The notes below the pieces were generated by a model that saw only the letters and a program-made list of their open reading frames with translations, was not told the origin of the DNA and made no database searches. A program made the position numbers and the translations under genes. DNA of 5,561 nt from an uncultured Desulfobacterales bacterium. Lineage in GTDB: Bacteria; Desulfobacterota; Desulfobacteria; Desulfobacterales; JAFDCJ01. Within the stretch, counting starts at the first letter, position 1. The number at the start of each line of letters is the position of its first letter. Below, one piece after another: positions 1 to 4,458 of the stretch. The stretch is taken from NCBI GenBank assembly GCA_945787595.1, contig CALZJV010000576.1, positions 1 to 5,561 of the forward strand, in the 5' to 3' direction.

Positions 1-2
1 AA

Positions 3-74
3 ACGCAGGAATATCTGGATATTCCGAGCTTTCGCAACGCAGCCAGGCGGGATGCATCGGCGTATAAAATGTGA
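3..74 (+). CDS. C-terminal fragment of an upstream gene, possibly ftsZ
   Basis: The frame starting at base 3 is open from the window edge to a TGA at 72-74 and gives 23 residues containing EYLDIPSF followed by a basic stretch, RNAARRDASAYKM. FtsZ proteins end in a conserved tail of the form (Y/T)LDIP(A/T/S)FLR plus a short basic variable end, which binds FtsA, ZipA and SepF, and this fragment resembles it. Two things weaken the call: the usual Leu-Arg after the Phe is missing (Phe is followed directly by Arg-Asn), and only 23 residues are visible. The two other forward frames stop at 65-67 and 88-90 and show nothing recognisable. It could be the end of an unrelated protein. The next gene starts 90 bp downstream on the same strand. 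Confidence 0.4.
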   Translation, partial: TQEYLDIPSFRNAARRDASAYKM

Positions 75-164
75 AGTTATTTTTGAGTGAGCCCTTAGGG
101 AGTTTTAAACCATATCGGCGACATCGCAACCCGGCCGGAAGACGTAAGGATACGAGAGCCTGAA

Positions 165-1028
165 ATGCTGAGTAAAAAGGACATTGAAGCCGCCGCAAGT
201 CGCTGCCTGGTGCAGGCCGGGACAACCTTTCGCAAAGATCAGCTCAGGGCATACCGCTCCGCCATCCGCAGGGAAACGAACCCAAATGCCAAATGGGTGC
301 TGGAAAGACTGCTGGAAAATGCAACGGTCGCAGCAGACAAAGCCTTTCCCCTCTGTGATGATACCGGGATTCCGCATGTCATTGTTGAAATCGGGGCGGC
401 CCTGAATCTGCCGGCTGGCTGGCTTGACGCCATTCACGGCGGTCTTCGGCTGGGGCTGCGACAAATGCCCGGCCGACCCATGGCAGTCAGGGGCAATGCC
501 CAGGATCGTATCGAGCAGTCCAAAGGGCTGTTTAAAGATCCGGCAAAGCTGGCGCCGGCGCCGGTGATCGTAAAATCGACAGTGGGAACCATCCTCCGGA
601 TAACGGTGCTGCTTTTGGGCGGCGGACCTGAAATTCGCGCCAGAACCCACCGGGTTTTTCACAAACGACGGATTGAAACGGTCATGAAGGAAACCGCCGG
701 CTGGATGGCATCGGAAGTAAAAAACCTCGGCTGTACCCCCTGTACGCTGGCCGTCGGTATCGGCAGGACCCACATGGAGGCTTGCGCGCTGATGCTCGAA
801 GCCATGGCAAAGGGGACGCTGATCCGGCAGACCCTCTGGGAGCAAAGAATCACCGAACGGGTGAATGCCGAAGCGGTTGGCCCACTGGGACTGGGCGGAG
901 AAAACACGGTCCTGGGAACCTTTATCAAGGTCGGACCGCTGCGGGCCAGCGGTGTTAGAATCGTCAGCGTCCGGCCCTGCTGCTGCGTTGAACCGCGCAA
1001 GGCAACCGTCACGCTCAAGGCAACCTGA
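165..1028 (+). CDS. Divergent class I fumarase / tartrate dehydratase alpha-like protein (TtdA/FumA N-terminal family)
   Basis: This is a 287-aa protein, the usual length for the separate alpha subunit of two-subunit class I (4Fe-4S) fumarases and L-tartrate dehydratases. Family landmarks in order are FPLCDDTG (61-68, with Cys64 and Asp66), a degraded substrate loop LLGGGPEI (150-157; the family normally has KGxGSEN), GCTPCTLAVGIGRT (189-202, with Cys190 at the second cluster position), GPLGLGGENTVLG (239-251), and a C-terminal Cys triplet (272-274) at the third cluster position. The three cluster cysteines therefore seem to be kept. The substrate-facing motifs are not: IGGT is IGRT, and the usual T-H-x-A before the last cysteine reads LRAS. 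No beta subunit, which carries essential catalytic residues, is encoded nearby. The start at 165 is preceded by AAGGA (146-150, rather far) and GAGAG (154-158). Family membership is fairly certain. Fumarase activity is doubtful, and a different dehydratase or non-catalytic role is possible. Confidence 0.8.
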   Translation: MLSKKDIEAAASRCLVQAGTTFRKDQLRAYRSAIRRETNPNAKWVLERLLENATVAADKAFPLCDDTGIPHVIVEIGAALNLPAGWLDAIHGGLRLGLRQMPGRPMAVRGNAQDRIEQSKGLFKDPAKLAPAPVIVKSTVGTILRITVLLLGGGPEIRARTHRVFHKRRIETVMKETAGWMASEVKNLGCTPCTLAVGIGRTHMEACALMLEAMAKGTLIRQTLWEQRITERVNAEAVGPLGLGGENTVLGTFIKVGPLRASGVRIVSVRPCCCVEPRKATVTLKAT

Positions 1029-1056
1029 CAGATACGCAATTCAAGTATAATTTCAA

Positions 1057-1569
1057 ATGATAGTTTCATTTCACCCTTTGTTTGAAGCCGATAAAAACAT
1101 CATTTGCGCCGGACGGCAACCAGATGGAGAGGACCTGGCCGCTATTCGTGCGGCGGATGCCGTCATTCTCTCCCAGGGGTGTTACCGGGCTCTGTATGAC
1201 ATGGCCCGCCAGAACTGCTCGCATGTATTTCCCAATTATGATGCCAGGTTTAAGTATCCGGGAAAAATCAATCAGATCAAACTGTTTCGGGAAATGAGGG
1301 TTGCCCATCCGGTTTCTGAAATATTTTCAAACCTAGCCTCGTTTCAACAACACTACCAGGGAGGACTTGCAAAGCACTCCTTTAATTTTCCGGTTGTTTT
1401 TAAATTGGACTGGGGCGGTGAAGGGGAAACGGTTTACCTTATCAATTCGGCCGATAATTTACAGAAAAAATTGGAAAAATCAGCTGAATATGAAAAATCA
1501 GGTCAAGCCGGCTTTATCCTGCAGGAATATATTTCATCCAATAGCAGAACCCTCTTGGACAGCGTGTGA
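1057..1569 (+). pseudogene. ATP-grasp protein, N-terminal fragment (gene broken at about 1555)
   Basis: This 170-residue fragment is the N-terminal part of a RimK/glutathione-synthetase-like ATP-grasp ligase, a family that uses ATP to activate a carboxylate and join it to an amine or thiol. It begins with a small alpha/beta pre-ATP-grasp domain (about 1-58). A PNYDARFKYPGKINQ segment (59-73) marks entry into the ATP-grasp fold. VVFKLDWGGEGETVYL (113-128) supplies the ATP-binding Lys116 and glycine-rich loop, and GFILQEYI (152-159) is the hinge strand. After SNSRTL the frame reads LDSV and stops at 1567-1569, about where the family should continue with a strand of the type RVVVIG. The missing half follows in another frame. 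The gene starts 28 bp after the fumarase-like gene, probably in the same operon, without a clear Shine-Dalgarno sequence. The substrate is unknown. Calling it broken is an inference from the split fold. Confidence 0.75.
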
Positions 1570-1916
1570 TTTCCTACTGGCGCATCCAGGAAAATAAGGA
1601 TGGCTTTTACTCAAACCTGAGCAAAGGAGCTGTAATTGATTCGGAAGCCGAGCCCGGGCTACAGCATAAAGCGGTTGCCCTGATAAAGGATTTATGTCAA
1701 AAAACAGGAATCAATCTGGCTGGGTTCGATATCATCTTTTCATCGGAAAATGACGATCCCGATCCCATGCTGTTGGAAATTAACTACTTTTTCGGTCGAA
1801 AAGGTCTCGGCGGATCGGAGAATTATTATCGGATATTGCTGGCGGAGATTCGGAACTGGCTGGCCAGCCGGAATTTGGTCGCAGAGTCAACGATGCCAAA
1901 AATGATGGATTCATAA
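1566..1916 (+). pseudogene. ATP-grasp protein, C-terminal fragment (continues 1057-1569 in another frame)
   Basis: Read from the GTG at 1566, this frame gives 116 residues that complete the ATP-grasp fold begun upstream. Landmarks are VISYWRIQ (1-8), FYSNLSKGAVID (14-25, like the RimK FxxNLxxGG region), AGFDIIF (52-58), and PMLLEINYFFGRKGLGG (67-83), whose Glu-x-Asn is the metal-binding pair of the family. Family-like sequence already begins a little before the GTG: bases 1557-1565 in this frame read Gly-Gln-Arg. I therefore take this as the second half of one gene, not a separate gene with its own start, and there is no ribosome binding site in front of the GTG. The two halves together total about 286 aa, plus roughly five lost residues, a normal size for a RimK-like protein. 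The frame ends at TAA 1914-1916. An alternative is that both halves are made and assemble, but the lost strand makes that unlikely. Confidence 0.7.
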
Positions 1917-1978
1917 AAAATCATAAATTCGATTTATGTTCACTGTAACACATTGAAATTACAAGCTCTGAATCTTAG

Positions 1979-2006
1979 TATTTGTGCTTTTTGCGCCTTT
2001 TTGCGG
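1979..2006 (+). repeat. Three imperfect 9-10 nt tandem units
   Basis: The units are TATTTGTGC (1979-1987), TTTTTGCGC (1988-1996) and CTTTTTGCGG (1997-2006), directly in front of the HNH gene. Short T-rich/TGCG repeats of this kind occur in intergenic DNA of many bacteria, but I cannot check the copy number here. The open frame extending upstream of the HNH start passes through these units, which argues against using the TTG at 1982 as the start codon. Confidence 0.45.
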
Positions 2007-2017
2007 CCATATCAAAA

Positions 2018-2338
2018 ATGAAACGAAAAAAAACCATCCAGCCATTCGCCTATGATCTGGGCCAAGATGATCTAAAACGGACGCGTCACAAAGCAAGGGA
2101 ACTTAGAGAATCCCAGTGGTGGAAACGCCGTCTGGCCAAAGGCGTATGTCACTACTGCGGCCGGCCAACCCCGCCGAGAGAACTGACCATGGATCACATT
2201 GTCCCGGTATCCCGGGGCGGCAAAAGCACCAGGGGCAATGTGGCACCTTGCTGCAAGGAATGCAACACGGCGAAAAAGCAACTGCTTCCCATGGAATGGG
2301 AGCAGTATCTGGAACAGTTTGACCAAACCCTGGCTTAA
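2018..2338 (+). CDS. Small stand-alone HNH endonuclease
   Basis: This 106-aa protein consists of a basic N-terminus (MKRKKTIQPF, then a charged helix with KARELRESQWW at about 26-36) and a compact HNH fold. The fold shows C44-x2-C47 (CHYC), DHIVPVSRGG (59-68, with Asp59 and the metal/catalytic His60), Asn74, and C79-x2-C82 followed by Asn83 and Lys87. The four cysteines form the structural zinc knuckle typical of the C-x2-C type HNH group, and the core residues all look intact. Such proteins cut DNA as homing, restriction or mobile-element nucleases, and many single-domain ones have no known role. I chose the ATG at 2018 over the TTG at 1982 because the upstream codons lie in a T-rich repeat and give an atypical leader. 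No good Shine-Dalgarno sequence is visible. No methylase, recombinase or intron accompanies it, so its specific function is unknown. Confidence 0.85.
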   Translation: MKRKKTIQPFAYDLGQDDLKRTRHKARELRESQWWKRRLAKGVCHYCGRPTPPRELTMDHIVPVSRGGKSTRGNVAPCCKECNTAKKQLLPMEWEQYLEQFDQTLA

Positions 2339-2364
2339 CCTCTTGAATTAAAAATAGGTTAGGA

Positions 2365-2580
2365 GGTTCAGAGTTCAACGTTCAGGGTTAAGGACAAAGA
2401 AGGCATTAAAGACCCGAAGTCCTCGCTAAAAATGCTCATTTCCCCAAATAATTGCCAATTTGGCTCCAAATTTTGGATTAGACCTGACGAAGCTGCCGCT
2501 TTTCTCGTAAATACGCATCTCAAATTCAGTCCAGGGACGAAAATGGAACCTTGAACCCCTGAACCTTTGAACCCTGAACC
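2365..2580. repeat. Intergenic element bounded by imperfect inverted repeats
   Basis: The left arm (2365-2393, beginning GGTTCAGAGTTCAACG) is nearly the reverse complement of the right arm (2549-2580, ending TTTGAACCCTGAACC). By hand alignment they match over about 29 positions with two mismatches and three one-base gaps. The arms enclose about 155 bp of non-coding, relatively AT-rich sequence that includes a small dyad, GCCAATTTGGC (2454-2464). It fills the gap between two convergent genes and has no open frame of interest. The structure fits a MITE-like or other dispersed repeat. When transcribed it could fold as a long stem and act as a bidirectional transcription barrier. I see no obvious target-site duplication. 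Confidence 0.55.
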
Positions 2581-2587
2581 TGGAACC
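2546..2587 (+). repeat. Six GAACC words spaced 7-8 nt apart
   Basis: GAACC occurs at 2546, 2553, 2561, 2569, 2576 and 2583, separated by TT-, CT- or GG-type spacers, making a degenerate 7-8 nt tandem repeat. The opposite-strand word GGTTC and the related GTTCA occur in the left arm of the surrounding inverted-repeat element. The spacing differs from a DNA helical turn, so a row of binding sites on one face is not indicated. Confidence 0.6.
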
Positions 2588-2601
2588 GATCAACATTGGG
2601 G

Positions 2602-2886
2602 TTAATCCGGGGTCTCTTCATCAGGTTCATCCAACAGCAGGGCTTTTTTAGCGCGTGTTTTTCTGACGATGATATAACAAATGGTTAGTGTTAAAAGTAT
2701 CATCACCGGTAAAAAAAGCTCTGCCATCAACAATTGTCCTTCCGCGGCTGAAAGATCCGTGGATTCCAGCCGTTCTATTCTGTCTGGCTTGCTGATCCGA
2801 TATTTAATGGTAATGATGGCAGCTCCCAGGTAAATTGCGACAAATACCAGAGCGACGATACACAGCCTTTTTTCAAATTTGCTCAT
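2602..2886 (-). CDS. Small membrane protein with two predicted transmembrane helices
   Basis: I do not recognise this 94-aa protein. It has a short basic N-terminus (MSKFEKR) and a hydrophobic helix at about 9-29. A polar segment of about 25 residues follows (KYRISKPDRIERLESTDLSAAEG). A second helix lies at about 55-75, then a basic patch (RKTRAKK, 75-81) and an acidic tail (DEPDEETPD). The positive patches at both ends suggest that both termini are cytoplasmic and the middle segment is outside. The ATG at 2884-2886 is preceded on this strand by TTGGAGA about 9 nt upstream, a good ribosome binding site, and further up by a promoter-like pair. It is transcribed divergently from the MFS gene and convergently with the HNH gene, so it is probably expressed alone. 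No catalytic motif is visible. Confidence 0.7.
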   Translation of the reverse strand: MSKFEKRLCIVALVFVAIYLGAAIITIKYRISKPDRIERLESTDLSAAEGQLLMAELFLPVMILLTLTICYIIVRKTRAKKALLLDEPDEETPD

Positions 2887-2950
2887 TGCTGATAATCTCC
2901 AATTGGACTCTTATAATTCGAAGCCGATATTTCACGTTCAATGACCCGGC

Positions 2951-2979
2951 ATTATAGAAAAGATCACCTCAAAAGTAAA
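2951..2979 (-). promoter_or_regulatory. Sigma70-like promoter for the small membrane protein gene
   Basis: On the minus strand a perfect -10 box TATAAT (2951-2956) lies 17 nt from TTTACT (2974-2979, four of six matches to the -35 consensus). Transcription would start near 2944, leaving a leader of about 58 nt before the start codon at 2886. This is a sequence match only. The -35 box ends seven bases from the perfect palindrome at 2986-3047. Confidence 0.4.
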
Positions 2980-2985
2980 GAATCC

Positions 2986-3047
2986 CTAAAATTCCGATAT
3001 AAGGATTAAAAAATTGCAATTTTTTAATCCTTATATCGGAATTTTAG
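2986..3047. repeat. Perfect 62-nt palindrome (31-bp arms, no loop)
   Basis: Each base from 2986 to 3016 pairs with its partner from 3047 down to 3017 without a mismatch, the centre being TTGCAA. The arm starts CTAAAATTCCGATATAAGG and runs into a T/A-rich core. The trinucleotide TCC lies immediately outside both ends (2983-2985 and 3048-3050), which might be a short target duplication. It is not followed by a T-tract on either strand beyond its own core. It sits between two divergent genes, so it is not placed as a normal terminator. Possible identities are a palindromic mobile repeat, two abutting terminal inverted repeats left by an element, or a cruciform or protein-binding site. Confidence 0.9.
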
Positions 3048-3062
3048 TCCCCTTCCTCCACT

Positions 3063-3091
3063 TTGACAACCAGGGCCGGACATGCTATCAA
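3063..3091 (+). promoter_or_regulatory. Sigma70-like promoter with extended -10 for the MFS gene
   Basis: A perfect -35 box TTGACA (3063-3068) is followed after 17 nt by TATCAA (3086-3091, four of six consensus matches), which has an upstream TG at 3083-3084 in the extended -10 position. Transcription would begin near 3098, giving a leader of about 36 nt before the start codon at 3134. This placement supports the ATG at 3134 as the true MFS start, since the longer open frame would begin before the promoter. Confidence 0.55.
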
Positions 3092-3099
3092 AAAAAATC

Positions 3100-3113
3100 G
3101 TGCACTTTTGCAC
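3100..3113. promoter_or_regulatory. Dyad GTGCA-N4-TGCAC at the predicted transcription start
   Basis: GTGCA (3100-3104) and TGCAC (3109-3113) are perfect inverted 5-mers around CTTT, located at about +2 to +15 of the predicted MFS transcript. The position suits a repressor operator, or a small hairpin in the leader. At 5 bp per arm, chance occurrence is possible. Confidence 0.3.
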
Positions 3114-3121
3114 CATCTCAG

Positions 3122-3129
3122 AAAGGTGG
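3122..3129 (+). promoter_or_regulatory. Ribosome binding site that sets the MFS start
   Basis: AAAGGTGG lies just before the ATG at 3134, with AAAGG seven bases from it. It selects this ATG over upstream in-frame alternatives (such as the TTG at 3014, which lies inside the palindrome). Confidence 0.6.
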
Positions 3130-3133
3130 CGGT

Positions 3134-4372
3134 ATGAAGCCAGGCAAACTTCACTACGGTTGGATCGTCATTTTTATGGGGCTTCTGACCACCGTCGCCT
3201 CCCACGGCTTTGGCCGCATGTCTTACACCATCATCCTTCCTGCCATGAAAGACGGGCTCCAGTTTAACTACACCCAGCTAGGTCTTTTGGGTACCGGAAA
3301 TTTCCTGGGCTATTTAACGATGGCGATTATCGGTGGGTTTCTGGCCTCCCGGTTTGGAACGCGCCTTGTCATCACCTTTGCGGTGATGCTCATGGGTATA
3401 ACCATGATCTTAACCGGCCTGGCCCAATCATTTGGTTTCGCATTTGTCATGCGCCTTCTGACCGGTCTGGGAAGCGGCGCTTCTTTTGTGCCGGCCATGG
3501 CTTTGGGCTCAGCCTGGTTCGCCATGAAAAACCGCGGCTTTGCCACCGGAATTGTTTCTGCCGGCATCGGAATCGGCACTTTAATTTCGGGTCTGGTGGT
3601 CCCTCCCATATTATCTGCATTTGGGCCTAACGGATGGCGCTTTTCCTGGTATTTTCTGGGCGGCGCCGTTCTGGTGGTTTCCGGAATTGTGTATGTGTTT
3701 GTCCGCAGCCGGCCGGAAGAAAAGGGACTGCAGCAGGTCGGAGCTGAAAAATCGGAACTGATATCACCTTTGCCTCCGGACGCAAAACAGACGTCATCTC
3801 TTCAGTGGACCACGGTGTTCAAAATGGCATCTGTCTGGTACCTTGGTATCGTGTATTTCTTCTACGGCCTTTCCTACATTATATACATGATATTCTTTGC
3901 TGCCTTCCTTGTTAAAGAAATGGGTATGACCCAGCAATGGGCCGGCGGCCTGTGGGCTCTGGTCGGGGGATTGAGCATTTTTTGCGGCGTCATCTGGGGC
4001 GGCATATCTGACCGGTTGGGCCGAAACAGGGGAGCGGCTTTAGCTTACCTTGTCCTTGGGATTTCCTATATCATCTATGCGCTAATCAAGGTCAAATTCG
4101 GCTTTTATCTATCGGCCGTCTTGTTCGGGTTAACGGCCTGGAGCATACCGACGATTATGGCAGCTGCTGCCGGAGACTATGTGGGACCGCAGCTGGCACC
4201 GGCCGGACTGGGTTTTATCACCTTATTTTTTGGCATCGGGCAGGCCTTGGGGCCGGCCCTGGGAGGATATCTGGCTGACACCACAACGTCATTTACCGTG
4301 CCGTTTCTGGTGGCCGGGGGGATATCATTTCTGGGAATGATCTTTTCCTTGTACTTAAAACGGCCTCAGTAA
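3134..4372 (+). CDS. MFS transporter, 12 transmembrane helices, YbfB/YjiJ-like
   Basis: This 412-aa inner-membrane carrier of the major facilitator superfamily has two six-helix halves joined by a polar loop at about 191-222. TM1 and its following loop carry HGFGRMSYTIILPAM (24-38), and TM2 carries GTGNFLGY (53-60). That combination (GFGR near the start, LPAM, N-x-x-GY) resembles the YbfB/YjiJ group of uncharacterised transporters. The MFS motif A between TM2 and TM3 is present in weak form as GGFLASRFGTR (67-77), and its second-half copy is clear as GGISDRLGRNRG (289-300). Proline- and glycine-rich helices at 110-160 and 357-380 are typical of the fold. The start codon fits the promoter and ribosome binding site just upstream. 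The gene stands 86 bp before an acyl-CoA dehydrogenase on the same strand, hinting at a carboxylic acid substrate, but the substrate cannot be read from the sequence. Confidence 0.88.
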   Translation: MKPGKLHYGWIVIFMGLLTTVASHGFGRMSYTIILPAMKDGLQFNYTQLGLLGTGNFLGYLTMAIIGGFLASRFGTRLVITFAVMLMGITMILTGLAQSFGFAFVMRLLTGLGSGASFVPAMALGSAWFAMKNRGFATGIVSAGIGIGTLISGLVVPPILSAFGPNGWRFSWYFLGGAVLVVSGIVYVFVRSRPEEKGLQQVGAEKSELISPLPPDAKQTSSLQWTTVFKMASVWYLGIVYFFYGLSYIIYMIFFAAFLVKEMGMTQQWAGGLWALVGGLSIFCGVIWGGISDRLGRNRGAALAYLVLGISYIIYALIKVKFGFYLSAVLFGLTAWSIPTIMAAAAGDYVGPQLAPAGLGFITLFFGIGQALGPALGGYLADTTTSFTVPFLVAGGISFLGMIFSLYLKRPQ

Positions 4373-4444
4373 ACCGAGTTCACTTTTGCCATGTGCCTTT
4401 GTTGCCGTTTTTCCGGATCGTCCGGGTTATGACATTAATTTAGG

Positions 4445-4450
4445 TAGGAG
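4445..4450 (+). promoter_or_regulatory. Ribosome binding site of the acyl-CoA dehydrogenase gene
   Basis: TAGGAG ends eight bases before the ATG at 4459. Another ATG at 4451 directly follows the site, but it is in a different frame that stops after nine codons, so 4459 is the start. Confidence 0.7.
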
Positions 4451-4458
4451 ATGAAATC

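Noticed and set aside
71..163. Short GTG-initiated frame of 30 codons before the fumarase-like gene
   Set aside because: It has no ribosome binding site, no recognisable content and very basic composition. It is most likely chance in an intergenic stretch.
105..845. Long open frame of 246 codons on the minus strand
   Set aside because: It lies antisense to the fumarase-like gene, whose family motifs are clear. The translation shows no recognisable domain and is a by-product of codon usage in the real gene.
1540..1570. Programmed frameshift in the ATP-grasp gene
   Set aside because: No slippery heptamer or following structure is visible, and the joined product would still lack the conserved strand between the two halves.
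1922..1938. Hairpin CATAAAT-TCG-ATTTATG after the ATP-grasp gene as a terminator
   Set aside because: The stem is only AT pairs and is not followed by a T-tract on the + strand. The T-run lies on the minus-strand side, where no gene ends.
3014..3133. N-terminal extension of the MFS frame to a TTG at 3014
   Set aside because: The extension would begin inside the perfect palindrome and before the predicted promoter. It encodes a non-membrane leader unlike MFS proteins, whereas the ATG at 3134 has a good ribosome binding site.
4413..4425. CCGGA-TCG-TCCGG hairpin between the MFS and acyl-CoA dehydrogenase genes as a terminator
   Set aside because: It is five base pairs with no following T-run, too weak to claim termination.
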